Source of the DNA: Clavibacter phaseoli | GTDB lineage: Bacteria > Actinomycetota > Actinomycetes > Actinomycetales > Microbacteriaceae | DNA: 64,000 nucleotides | Direction of reading: 5' to 3' | Assembly (NCBI RefSeq): GCF_021922925.1 | Contig: NZ_CP040786.1 | Coordinates: 186,001-250,000, forward strand | Shown here: piece by piece, positions 18,682-26,749 of the stretch | Numbering within the stretch: the first letter of the stretch is position 1 | Layout of the letters: every line of letters begins with the position of its first letter | Notes under the pieces: model-generated | Seen by the model: only the letters and a program-made list of their open reading frames with translations | Databases searched by the model: none | What the model was told of the DNA's origin: nothing | Position numbers and translations under genes: made by a program

Positions 18682-20748
18682 ATGACCGCCGACGCTCGCG
18701 TATCCCCGACCCCCGACGACCCGTTCCTCTGGCTGGAGGAGATCCACGGCGACCGCGCCCTCGCGTGGGTCCGCGCGGAGAACGAGCGGACCCTTGGCCG
18801 GTCGCCCGAGGGGTCGCGCGCCCAGTTGACGGGCGAGCTGCTCGAGGTGCTGGAGTCGGACGAGCGGATCCCGTACGTGACCCGGCACGGCGAGCACCTC
18901 TACAACCTCTGGCGCGACGCGGAGCACGTGCAGGGGCTCTGGCGGCGCACGACGCTCGACGAGTACCAGGCGCCCGCGCCCGAGTGGGAGGTGCTGCTCG
19001 ACCTGGACGCGCTGGGCGCCGCCGAGGGGATCCCGTGGCAGTTCTCGCGCGCGCAGCTGCTGTCGCCCGCGCGCGACCGGGCGCTCGTGTCGCTCTCGCC
19101 CGACGGCGGGGACGCGGTCGCGGTGCGCGAGCTCGACCTGACCACCGGGCGCTTCGTCGATGGCGGCTTCGCGGTGCCGGTCGCGAAGACGATGGTGTCG
19201 TGGATCGACCGGGACACGGTCTTCGTAGGGACGGACTTCGGGCCGGGCAGCCTCACCGAGAGCTCCTACGCGCGCACCGCTCGCCGCTGGAGCCGGGGGC
19301 AGGCGCTGGCCGACGCCCCCGAGGTGCACGCCGTCGCCGCGACCGACATGCTCGTCCACGTCACGCACGACCCCACCCCCGGCTTCGAGCGGGACGTCGT
19401 CCGCGAGGTGCCGGACTTCTTCACGTCGAGGACGCTCCTGCTGACGGACACGGGGACGGTCCCGATCGACGTGCCCGAGGACGTGGACGTCGACCTGCAC
19501 CGCGAGTGGCTCGTGCTGCGGCCGCGCACCGACACGGAGATCGGCGGCGGCGTGCACGCGGCGGGGTCGCTGCTCGCGGCGCGCCTGGACGACTTCCTCG
19601 CCGGATCCCGCGAGCTGACCGTGCTGTTCGCGCCCACCTCGTCGCGGAGCCTGGAGGACTGGGCCTGGACCGCGGGGCACCTCGTGGTGACGCTGCTCGA
19701 GGACGTGGCGAGCAGGATCCGCGTGCTCACGCCGCCGACCGAGGCGGGCCCCGCCGGCTGGCGCGAGGAGGACGTGCGCGTGGGGACGCCGCTCGCGTCC
19801 GTCTCCGTCGTCGCGACCGACCGCGAGACCGACGAGTACTGGCTCGCGGTCACCGGGTTCCTCACGCCGCCGACGCTGCTGCACGGCGTGGTCGGACAGG
19901 GGGCGCCGCGACCGGTCAAGGAGCAGCCCGCGTCGTTCGACGCCGACGGGCTCGAGGTGCAGCAGCACTTCGCCGTGTCGGACGACGGGACGCGCGTGCC
20001 GTACTTCCAGGTGGGGCCGCGCGGCCTGCCGCTCGACGGATCCGCGCCCACGCTGCTCTCGGGCTACGGCGGCTTCGAGAACAGCCGCCTGCCGTCGTAC
20101 AGCGGCGTGGTGGGGCGCGGATGGCTGGCGCGCGGCGGCGTCTACGTGCTGGCGAACATCCGCGGCGGCGGCGAGTACGGACCGGCCTGGCACCGCGCCG
20201 CGCTGCGGGGGGACCGGCACCGGGCGTACGAGGACTTCGCCGCCGTCGCGCGCGACCTCGTGGCGCGCGGCGTGACCGTGCCCGCGCGCCTCGGCTGCGA
20301 GGGCAGGAGCAACGGGGGGCTGCTGGTCGGAAACATGCTCACGACCTACCCGGAGCTGTTCGGCGCCGTGATCTGCGGGGTGCCGCTGCTCGACATGCGC
20401 CGGTACACGAGGCTGTCGGCGGGGGCCTCGTGGATCGCCGAGTACGGGGACCCCGACGTGCCCTCCGACTGGGACTTCATCCGGACCTTCTCGCCGTACC
20501 ACAACGTGCGGGCGGGGGTCTCGTATCCGCCGACGCTCGTCTACGCGGCCACGAGCGACGACCGGGTCGGCCCCGTGCAGGCGCGGAAGATGGTCGCGCT
20601 GCTGCACGAGACCGGGGTCGAGGACGCCTGGTACTTCGAGAACACGGCGGGCGGCCACGGCGGATCGGCGGACAACCCCGCGACGGCGCGCCTGCAGTCG
20701 CTCATCCACGCGTTCCTCTGGGAGCGGCTCGGGGGCGCGGCGGCCTGA
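18682..20748 (+). CDS. S9 family prolyl-oligopeptidase-like serine peptidase
   Basis: A 688-residue cytosolic peptidase. The N-terminal part (about 75-400) is the beta-propeller gate and the C-terminal part the alpha/beta-hydrolase domain. The nucleophile is the Ser in CEGRSNGG, the Asp is in ATSDDRVGP and the His in GGHGGSA; the oxyanion segment SGYGGFENS and the NIRGGGEYG motif are intact. GRSNGG replaces the more usual GGSNGG. A TAGGCT -10 element (18670-18675) ends six bases before the ATG, so the mRNA is probably leaderless. Prolyl oligopeptidases cleave after proline in short peptides. Confidence 0.94.
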   Translation: MTADARVSPTPDDPFLWLEEIHGDRALAWVRAENERTLGRSPEGSRAQLTGELLEVLESDERIPYVTRHGEHLYNLWRDAEHVQGLWRRTTLDEYQAPAPEWEVLLDLDALGAAEGIPWQFSRAQLLSPARDRALVSLSPDGGDAVAVRELDLTTGRFVDGGFAVPVAKTMVSWIDRDTVFVGTDFGPGSLTESSYARTARRWSRGQALADAPEVHAVAATDMLVHVTHDPTPGFERDVVREVPDFFTSRTLLLTDTGTVPIDVPEDVDVDLHREWLVLRPRTDTEIGGGVHAAGSLLAARLDDFLAGSRELTVLFAPTSSRSLEDWAWTAGHLVVTLLEDVASRIRVLTPPTEAGPAGWREEDVRVGTPLASVSVVATDRETDEYWLAVTGFLTPPTLLHGVVGQGAPRPVKEQPASFDADGLEVQQHFAVSDDGTRVPYFQVGPRGLPLDGSAPTLLSGYGGFENSRLPSYSGVVGRGWLARGGVYVLANIRGGGEYGPAWHRAALRGDRHRAYEDFAAVARDLVARGVTVPARLGCEGRSNGGLLVGNMLTTYPELFGAVICGVPLLDMRRYTRLSAGASWIAEYGDPDVPSDWDFIRTFSPYHNVRAGVSYPPTLVYAATSDDRVGPVQARKMVALLHETGVEDAWYFENTAGGHGGSADNPATARLQSLIHAFLWERLGGAAA

Positions 20749-20802
20749 GCGGCGGCGGCGCGGCTGCTCGCCGGGCGGGCGGCCGTCCTGGTGGTCCGGT
20801 CG

Positions 20803-21720
20803 TCAGCCGTCGCGGCGGGAGGGGGTCCGCGGGCGGAGGCCGGACACGAGGTCGGTCAGCATCGCGGTCGGCTGCAGGCCGACCTCCCGGTCGAGGCGCG
20901 TGCGGTAGAGCGCGTAGGCGCGCAGGGCGTCCGACTGGTTGCCGGCGGCCACGTGCACGGCGATGAGGCAGCGCTGCGCGGTCTCGCGGAGCGGATCCAC
21001 GTCGATCGCCCGGCGGGCCGCCGAAGCCGCCTCGTGCAGGCGCCCGCGGGCCAGGAGCACCTGGGACTGCGCCTCGAGCGCGTTGACGCGCAGGTGCCGC
21101 CATTCCTCGGCCGCCGGCTCCAGCCAGGCGTCGAACCAGTCGGGCAGCAGGTCGGCGCTGAAGAGCGCGACCGCCACCGGGGAGATGTCCGCCTCGTCCG
21201 CCCCGTGCGGCCGGGGCTCGAGCAGGCGGGCGGCCGTCGCGCGAGCCGTCCTGAGGTCGACGGCGACCGCGTCGTGCAGCACGAGCCCGCCGGGCGCGGA
21301 GTCGACGATCTCCCGGCCGCCGTCGCCGAGGCGGGCGATGGCGGAGCGGAGGCTCGACGCGGCACGGCCGTCCAGCGCGTCGGGCCACAGCTGGCTGGCG
21401 AGGGTGCCGCGGTCGGCGGGGCGGGCGCGGATGGCGAGGGCGGCGATGAGCCGCCGCGTGCCGTCCGAGAGGGCGGCGCCGGTCGGATCCAGGCCGGGGG
21501 AGGCCGACGCGGAGTCGCTGCCGAGGCCCGCGACGCGGAAGCCGCCGAGCACGTCGACGCGGATCACCGTGTCGCCCTGACGTGGGTCCCGCATCTCGCC
21601 GGGAGGAGAGCCGCGGCCGCCGGGCGGCGCGACGACGGGAGGGATCCTCCGCGCATCCGCTCCTGCATCCGGCACCTCCATCGCGGCCACCGTATCCGCT
21701 CGGACGCGAAACCCCACCAT
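20803..21720 (-). CDS. SARP/BTAD-type transcriptional regulator
   Basis: A 305-residue protein with a winged-helix DNA-binding N-terminus starting IRVDVLGGFRV near residue 53 (TLASQLWPDALDGRAASSLRSAIARL) and a bacterial transcriptional activation domain of TPR-like helices (EAQSQVLLARGRLHEAASAARRAIDVDPLRETAQRC region). It lacks the NB-ARC and TPR extensions of AfsR, so it is a short SARP. The N-terminal 50 residues are low complexity, and a start closer to residue 44-52 is possible. No biosynthetic cluster is adjacent, so its target is unclear. Confidence 0.85.
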   Translation of the reverse strand: MVGFRVRADTVAAMEVPDAGADARRIPPVVAPPGGRGSPPGEMRDPRQGDTVIRVDVLGGFRVAGLGSDSASASPGLDPTGAALSDGTRRLIAALAIRARPADRGTLASQLWPDALDGRAASSLRSAIARLGDGGREIVDSAPGGLVLHDAVAVDLRTARATAARLLEPRPHGADEADISPVAVALFSADLLPDWFDAWLEPAAEEWRHLRVNALEAQSQVLLARGRLHEAASAARRAIDVDPLRETAQRCLIAVHVAAGNQSDALRAYALYRTRLDREVGLQPTAMLTDLVSGLRPRTPSRRDG

Positions 21721-21745
21721 GGGTGTGCTTTTGGGGCTACGCGCG

Positions 21746-21781
21746 ACGGAGCGCCCGACGACGTGTCGTCGGGCGCTCCGT
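21746..21781 (-). terminator. Terminator of the LPXTG protein gene
   Basis: A perfect 17-bp stem (ACGGAGCGCCCGACGAC and its complement) with a very short loop lies 20 bases after the stop. It ends a run towards CCCCAAAAG on the minus strand. Confidence 0.8.
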
Positions 21782-21800
21782 CAGGGGGACCGCGGGGCGG

Positions 21801-23210
21801 CTATCGCTGGGCGGACCGGCGTCGGACGTTCCATCCCATTCCGAGCGCACCCAGGACCAGGGCGGCCAGGCCCCAGCCGATGGTGGGCGTGGGGTCGTAG
21901 CCGGTCACCGGCAGCGAGCCGCCGGGCGTCGTGCCCCCGGGGACGATCGGCGCGGCGGTCGTGCTCGTCGGGGTGGGCGTGCCCGCCGTCGGGGTGGGCG
22001 TGCCCGCCGTCGGGGTCGGCGTGCCGACCGACGCGGTGGGGGTGGGGACCGTGGCGGTGGGCGTGGGGACCGTCGCCGTGGGCGTCGGGACCGTGGCGGT
22101 GGGCGTGGGGACGGTCGGCGTCGGGGTCGGCGCTGTGGCCGTCGGCGTCGGAGCCGTCGGGGTGGGCGTCGGGGCCGTGGCCGTGGGGGTCGGGGCCGTG
22201 GGCGTCGGCGTGGGGGCCGTCGGGGTGGGGGTCGGGGCCGTGGGCGTCGGGGTCGGCGCCGTGGGCGTCGGGATCGGCGTCGTGGCCGTCGGGGTGGGCG
22301 CCGGCGTCGTCGGCTCGACGGTCGGGGCGACCGTCGGCTCGACGGTCGGGGCGACCGTGGGCTCGTCGGTCGGGGCGACCGTCGGCTCGTCCGTCGGGGC
22401 GACCGTCGGGGCGACCGTGGGCTCGTCCGTGGGGGCGACGGTCGGCTCGTCGGTCGGGGCGACGGTCGGCTCATCCGTCGGCTCGACGGCGGGCGAGACG
22501 AAGTTGCGGATCACGGTGCTGCAGCGGACGATGCTGCCGGCGGCTGCGGATCCGTTGCACTGGTTCACCGGCACCTGGAGGGCCGACGACGTGGTCGACG
22601 AGGTGATGACGGTGCACTCGACCGTGCTGCCGCCGCCGTTTCCGGAGCCGTTGCACTGGGTGACGTCGGCGTTCGTGGTGCTGGCGATCGGGGAGCAGTT
22701 CACGACGCTGCCGCCGCCCTGCCCGGATCCGACGCACTGGTTCACCGTGGCGGCGGTGTTGGTGCTCTCGCCGACGATGTTGTTGGTGATGTCGACCGAG
22801 CAGATGACATTGCTGCCACCGGCGGCGACGCTGTTGCACTGCTCGACCGCGTTCACGATGATCCCGTCGCGCTGCGACGTCGACGTGGTGCAGAGGGGCG
22901 CTCCCGCGGCACCCTGGCACACGGTCGTGGTGACGGTGGAGGAGCCGACCTGCGTGGCGAGGTCGATGTCGTTGACGACGGTGACGTCGCATCGGACCTC
23001 GACGCCGGCGCCGGCCGGGACGGAATTGCACTGCGACGCGGTCTCGAGGGACACGGCGGCGGACGCCGACTGGATCTGGCCTGTCATGCCGACGACGGCG
23101 ACCAGCGCGATGAGCGCGGCACCCGCCGAGGCGAGGAAGCGCCCACGGAGGGCACGGCGGGGACGGCGAGCGGGAATTGCGGTCCCGGGTGATGCGAGGT
23201 GTTTCGGCAC
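21801..23210 (-). CDS. LPXTG cell-wall-anchored repeat protein with Pro/Thr stalk
   Basis: A 469-residue surface protein. A basic N-terminus and hydrophobic segment (26-52, ending ASA-A) form the signal peptide. The exposed domain (53-240) holds five loosely repeated units with two cysteines 12-13 residues apart (61/74, 125/137, 159/172, 186/199, 218/230) beginning QCN or QCV, plus an extra pair (98/107). Residues 243-430 are a PTDEPTVA then PTPTA repeat stalk. The sorting signal LPVTG is at 433-437, followed by a hydrophobic helix and an RRR tail. GTG start with an AAGGAG site. No sortase gene is in the window. A structural or adhesin-like role is inferred. Confidence 0.9.
   Translation of the reverse strand: MPKHLASPGTAIPARRPRRALRGRFLASAGAALIALVAVVGMTGQIQSASAAVSLETASQCNSVPAGAGVEVRCDVTVVNDIDLATQVGSSTVTTTVCQGAAGAPLCTTSTSQRDGIIVNAVEQCNSVAAGGSNVICSVDITNNIVGESTNTAATVNQCVGSGQGGGSVVNCSPIASTTNADVTQCNGSGNGGGSTVECTVITSSTTSSALQVPVNQCNGSAAAGSIVRCSTVIRNFVSPAVEPTDEPTVAPTDEPTVAPTDEPTVAPTVAPTDEPTVAPTDEPTVAPTVEPTVAPTVEPTTPAPTPTATTPIPTPTAPTPTPTAPTPTPTAPTPTPTAPTPTATAPTPTPTAPTPTATAPTPTPTVPTPTATVPTPTATVPTPTATVPTPTASVGTPTPTAGTPTPTAGTPTPTSTTAAPIVPGGTTPGGSLPVTGYDPTPTIGWGLAALVLGALGMGWNVRRRSAQR
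21960..22486 (-). repeat. Tandem Pro/Thr codon repeats of the LPXTG stalk
   Basis: Imperfect units encoding EPTVAPTD (about 22320-22486) and then PTPTAT/PTPTAP (about 21960-22320). The DNA is strongly strand-asymmetric, GT-rich on the plus strand. Copy number probably varies by slippage. Confidence 0.9.
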
Positions 23211-23360
23211 GGTGCTCCTTCTTCCCGGCCAGAGTGCTCGAGCCGCCGCGACGCACCCGCGACGCGCGCGTGACGCGCGCGTGACGCCCGGCGCGCCGCC
23301 CCCTCGGAACCCCGCCGATCCGGCGCCGCGGGATTCCTTACGGGGTCCCGGCGGGATGAC

Positions 23361-23396
23361 GAAGAGGGCCGATCCTGTGGCGGATCGGCCCTCTTC
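23361..23396 (-). terminator. Terminator of lsr2
   Basis: GAAGAGGGCCGATC, eight bases, GATCGGCCCTCTTC: a perfect 14-bp stem 33 bases after the lsr2 stop. Confidence 0.85.
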
Positions 23397-23429
23397 GTGG
23401 TGCGTCGCGCGGGGCGCGCGTCGTGTCGC

Positions 23430-23780
23430 CTACTTGTTGGCGCGGTACTCCTCGAGCAGGTCGGCGGAGATGCGGCCGCGCTCGGAGACCTTGTGGCCGT
23501 GCTCGCGCAGCCACTCGCGCGCGGCGCCGAGGTCCTCCTTGGGGGCGCTCGAGGAGGAGCGGCGCGTGCCGGTCGAACGGCCGGTGGAGGCGCGGCCGAC
23601 GCGGCGGGCGCGGTCGACGTAGGTGTCCAGCGCCTCGCGGAGCTTGGCGGCGTTGGCGTCGCTCAGATCGATCTCGTAATTCACGCCGTCGAGCGCGAAC
23701 GGGACGGTCTCGCCCTTTCCCTCTTCGATGACGACGCCGTCGATGTCGTCGACGAGCGTGGTGACAACCTTGCGAGCCAC
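23430..23780 (-). CDS. lsr2: Lsr2-family nucleoid-associated protein
   Basis: A 116-residue H-NS-like DNA-bridging protein that silences AT-rich, often foreign, genes in actinobacteria. The N-terminal dimerisation domain begins ARKVVTTLVDDIDG and includes the EIDLSDANAAKLREAL helix. The C-terminal DNA-binding domain has REWLREHGHKVSERGRISADLLEEY with the AT-groove-reading RGR. A basic Ser-rich linker joins them. The GTG at 23780 with a GAGAGGAA site gives the canonical N-terminus. The 364-base upstream region is unusually AT-containing for this window, which would allow autoregulation (inference). Confidence 0.96.
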   Translation of the reverse strand: MARKVVTTLVDDIDGVVIEEGKGETVPFALDGVNYEIDLSDANAAKLREALDTYVDRARRVGRASTGRSTGTRRSSSSAPKEDLGAAREWLREHGHKVSERGRISADLLEEYRANK

Positions 23781-24036
23781 GTCTGTTCCTCTCATTGCGC
23801 TTGGCGCACCGGATGATGCGGCGGTGATCACGATACCGGTCGAGCGGGGGAAATCCGACAGCTTTCGTGAATCGGCGTCGGAATTCGCCGGGAATCCTCG
23901 GGAACGCGGTCCCTTGATACGTCTCGACACCCTCGCTGTGCGCATTCCGCCTCGTGCGCGCGACGTCGACGGCGGCGTTTCCCGGGCGTCATGGCGAAGC
24001 GCGACCCGCATATCGTGGAGGAATGCCGCGCTATAT

Positions 24037-24059
24037 CCCCACCTAAGGAATTAGTGGGG
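24037..24059. repeat. Inverted repeat CCCCAC...GTGGGG
   Basis: CCCCAC, C, TAA, GGAA, TTA, GTGGGG: arms of nine pairs with one bulged base. It directly follows a TATAT-containing patch and could be an operator or small-RNA hairpin; no gene is obviously attached. Confidence 0.5.
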
Positions 24060-24086
24060 CGCACCACTTATCTCGACGCGGGAATG

Positions 24087-24125
24087 CACGAGGGCCCGCG
24101 GAGACGCGCTCCGCGGGCCCTCGTG
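24087..24125 (-). terminator. Terminator of the Sua5/YrdC-like gene
   Basis: A perfect 17-bp stem (CACGAGGGCCCGCGGAG and its complement) with a five-base loop lies 20 bases after the stop. Confidence 0.85.
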
Positions 24126-24144
24126 GGCGATGATCCGGACGGGA

Positions 24145-24927
24145 TCAGTAGTACTCGCCGTGGCGGTAGTCCCACGACGGGAACGACCGGGCGAGCGCCG
24201 ACATGATGACGTCGACCGCGAGCCCGCGGCGGATGAGCGTCGGGTTCGGGGTGACCGAGCGCGCGCCGCGCTGCTCGGGGACGAGCGCGCCGGACGCGTC
24301 GACCATGGAGACCATGACGCCCTGCTCGTGGCGGCTCGTCTCGTCGAGGCCCGGCTGGATGGACGCGACGTAGTCGTCGGCCGCGACGATCACGTCGGCC
24401 TGCTGCTCGATGCGCTCGCCGATGCCCTCGACCCGGCCGCGGTTGCCCTTGCCCGACGGGTTGGCGGAGCTCGCGAAGGACAGCCGGCGGCTCTCCCACA
24501 GGCGCTCGGCGAGCTGCTCGGCGGGGCGGCCGAAGCGGATCACGAAGCAGCTCGTGCCGCGTCGGTCCATCGCGAGCTCGCCGGCGAGCTCGTCGGGGAT
24601 GAGGTGCTTCGCGTCCTCGCGCCAGGGGAGGATGCAGCCGAGGAGCACGTCGGCGTCCCAGTGCTCCTGGTAGAAGGCGAGGATCTCGTCGTTCAGGACG
24701 GCGAGCTCCTGCAGCTGCGCGATGCTCGTGCAGAGCACCACGCCCGGCTTGTCGCGGTTGCGCTGCTTGGCGTCGAACTTGCGCTCGAGGCCGGCGCCGT
24801 CCGTCGTCATGAGGATGTAGCCGACCTTGGTGGCGGCGACGACGAGGCCTCCCGGGGCCTCGAGGGCCCGGGCCGCGCGCTCGTCGAGCGTGCCGTCCCA
24901 GGGGAGGGTGCGGGTGGTGTCGGTCAT
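24145..24927 (-). CDS. Sua5/YciO/YrdC-family protein
   Basis: A 260-residue protein with the YrdC fold: TKVGYILMTTDGAGLERKFDAKQR near residue 35, the basic KQRNRDKP segment that binds nucleotide/tRNA in the family, LGCILPW and the S/T-x-S-A-N-PSGKGN signature (FASSANPSGKGN). True Sua5/TsaC makes threonylcarbamoyl-AMP for tRNA t6A. This protein is shorter than Sua5 and departs from the canonical KxRP motif, so it may be a paralogue with a different acyl or nucleotide substrate. ATG at 24927 follows a short GAGAGGCACG site. Confidence 0.75.
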   Translation of the reverse strand: MTDTTRTLPWDGTLDERAARALEAPGGLVVAATKVGYILMTTDGAGLERKFDAKQRNRDKPGVVLCTSIAQLQELAVLNDEILAFYQEHWDADVLLGCILPWREDAKHLIPDELAGELAMDRRGTSCFVIRFGRPAEQLAERLWESRRLSFASSANPSGKGNRGRVEGIGERIEQQADVIVAADDYVASIQPGLDETSRHEQGVMVSMVDASGALVPEQRGARSVTPNPTLIRRGLAVDVIMSALARSFPSWDYRHGEYY

Positions 24928-25138
24928 GGGCGCGTGCCTCTCGTGCGTGTCGGGGTGGATCCGCCGGGGCGCACCTGCGTCGGGCCGGGGTGCGCCTGGC
25001 CGCGCGTGCGGCGGGAGGGCGGTGACGTCGACGGTAGGCGCGGCGGCTCGGCGGGGCGGGCGAGCGTCCACAGGGGAGGGCGTGCGCCGCCTCGAACGGG
25101 GGCTCCTGACGGCCGGGGCGGCTGCCTAGCCTGAGGGG

Positions 25139-26740
25139 ATGAGCGCTGCCGCCGGCTGGTATGACGACCAGGATCCCCGCTACGTCCGCTGGTGGGACGG
25201 CGAGCGGTGGACCGAGCACGTGCAGCCGCGACCCGAGGTCGCGCCGCAGGAGCCGGAGCCGACCGCGCCCGCGGCGCCGCCCGTCGACCGCCTCTCGAAG
25301 CGCGAGGCCCGGGAGCGCGCGGCGGCCGCCGAGGCGCACATAGCCCAGCTGGAGGACCTGATCCGGCGTCACGGCCTGCGCGAGTACGCCGAGGTGGACG
25401 ACTACCGGGCCCATGCCCAGGCGGAGGCCGAGTCCGCCCGGCGCACCGGATCCGAGGCGGCGACCTCGCTGGTCGCCGCGGCGCGGGAGGAGCGCGACCG
25501 GATGCTGGCGGAGGCCGGGGAGGCGCGCCTCCGGGCCGAGGCGGAGGCGGGGGCGACCCGCGACCGGGCCGAGGCGGACGCCCGGGCCGCGCGCCTGCGA
25601 GCCGAGGCCGAGCTCCAGGCGGTGGACGAGGCCGTGCACGAGCGGATCGCGGCCCGCGCGGCCCTCGACGCCGAGCTGGCGACCGCCCGCGCCGAGCTGG
25701 TCGACGTGACCGCGACGGCCGAGCTCCAGGGCGTCGGCCTGTTCGACTACGACCACCCGGCGGAGTCCTCGGCCGATCTCGCCTCGCGGCTGGAGGCGCT
25801 GCGGTACTCCATCAAGAACCGCGTCCGCGACAAGCAGGCGGTGACCGCCACGTCCGGCTTCACGTTCAACGGATCCGAGGCGCAGGGGCGGCGTTTCGTG
25901 AGCGACATGTCGAAGGTGCTGCTGCGCGCCTACAACGCCGAGGCGGAGAACGCGGTGAAGGCGACCAGGGCGGGGAACCTCCATGTCGCGCAGACGCGGC
26001 TCACCCGGGCGGCGGAGCAGATCGCGAAGAGCGGCACGATGATCGACCTCCGCATCCAGGACGGATATCACGAGCTGCGCCTGGAGGAGCTCCAGCTGGC
26101 GAGCGCCCACCTCCGCGTGCTGCAGGCGGAGAAGGAGATGGAGCGCGAGCGTCGGGCGGAGCTCCGCGAGCAGGCCAAGGCGTCCGCGGAATTGCAGGCC
26201 GAGCACGATCGCCTCGACAAGGAGCGCGCGCACTACGCCGCGACGCTGGCCGCGCTCGAGACCAACGGCGACCTCGAGGGCGCGGCGCGCATGCGGGACC
26301 GGATCGACGACGTCGACCGGGCGCTCGTGCAGGTGGACCACCGCGCGGCGAACGTGCGCGCCGGCTACGTCTACGTCATCTCCAACGTGGGGGCGTTCGG
26401 CGAGCGGATGGTGAAGATCGGCATGACCCGGCGGCTCGAGCCCATGGACCGGGTGGTCGAGCTCGGCGACGCGTCCGTGCCGTTCCGCTTCGACGTCCAC
26501 GCGCTGTTCTTCGCCGACGACGCGGTGGGCGTCGAGGCGATGCTGCACCGGACCTTCGCGGAGCAGCGCGTGAACCGGATCAACCTCCGGCGCGAGTTCT
26601 TCTACGTCACGCCCGACGCGGTGCTCGACGCCCTGAAGGCGCACGCGGTGGAGATCGTCGAGTACGCCCTGCACCCGGCGGCCGAGGAGTACCGGGCCAG
26701 CCGCGCGCTCGAGGGGGCGGAGCGGGTCCCGGCCGCGTGA
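25139..26740 (+). CDS. DUF2510-DUF4041-T5orf172 (GIY-YIG-like) protein
   Basis: A 533-residue mosaic. Residues 4-40 (AGWYDDQDPRYVRWWDGERWT) form a DUF2510 module typical of actinobacteria. Residues about 55-200 are an Ala/Glu/Arg coiled coil. Residues about 205-400 match the DUF4041 helical domain. Residues about 407-495 form a T5orf172/GIY-YIG-like nuclease domain (GYVYVISNVGAFGERMVKIG ... VEAMLHRTF ... REFFYV). DUF4041-T5orf172 proteins are common in phages and mobile regions; function unknown. A TAGCCT -10 (25127-25132) six bases before the ATG suggests a leaderless mRNA. It converges with the PucR gene with only nine bases between stops. Confidence 0.85.
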   Translation: MSAAAGWYDDQDPRYVRWWDGERWTEHVQPRPEVAPQEPEPTAPAAPPVDRLSKREARERAAAAEAHIAQLEDLIRRHGLREYAEVDDYRAHAQAEAESARRTGSEAATSLVAAAREERDRMLAEAGEARLRAEAEAGATRDRAEADARAARLRAEAELQAVDEAVHERIAARAALDAELATARAELVDVTATAELQGVGLFDYDHPAESSADLASRLEALRYSIKNRVRDKQAVTATSGFTFNGSEAQGRRFVSDMSKVLLRAYNAEAENAVKATRAGNLHVAQTRLTRAAEQIAKSGTMIDLRIQDGYHELRLEELQLASAHLRVLQAEKEMERERRAELREQAKASAELQAEHDRLDKERAHYAATLAALETNGDLEGAARMRDRIDDVDRALVQVDHRAANVRAGYVYVISNVGAFGERMVKIGMTRRLEPMDRVVELGDASVPFRFDVHALFFADDAVGVEAMLHRTFAEQRVNRINLRREFFYVTPDAVLDALKAHAVEIVEYALHPAAEEYRASRALEGAERVPAA

Positions 26741-26749
26741 CGACCGGCC

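Larger units (their letters stand above)
23781..24144. other. Intergenic region upstream of lsr2, A/T-richer than surroundings
   Basis: No gene is seen in this 364-base spacer. It contains several short A/T runs rare in this genome (23850-23910 and 24025-24060), an inverted repeat at 24037-24059, and the terminator of the Sua5-like gene at 24087-24125. The lsr2 promoter must lie here; TATCGT on the minus strand near 23830 is one candidate -10. Confidence 0.5.

Noticed and set aside
24145..24927. Calling this gene tsaC/sua5 outright
   Set aside because: The canonical KxRP motif and Sua5 length are not matched; only the fold family is supported.
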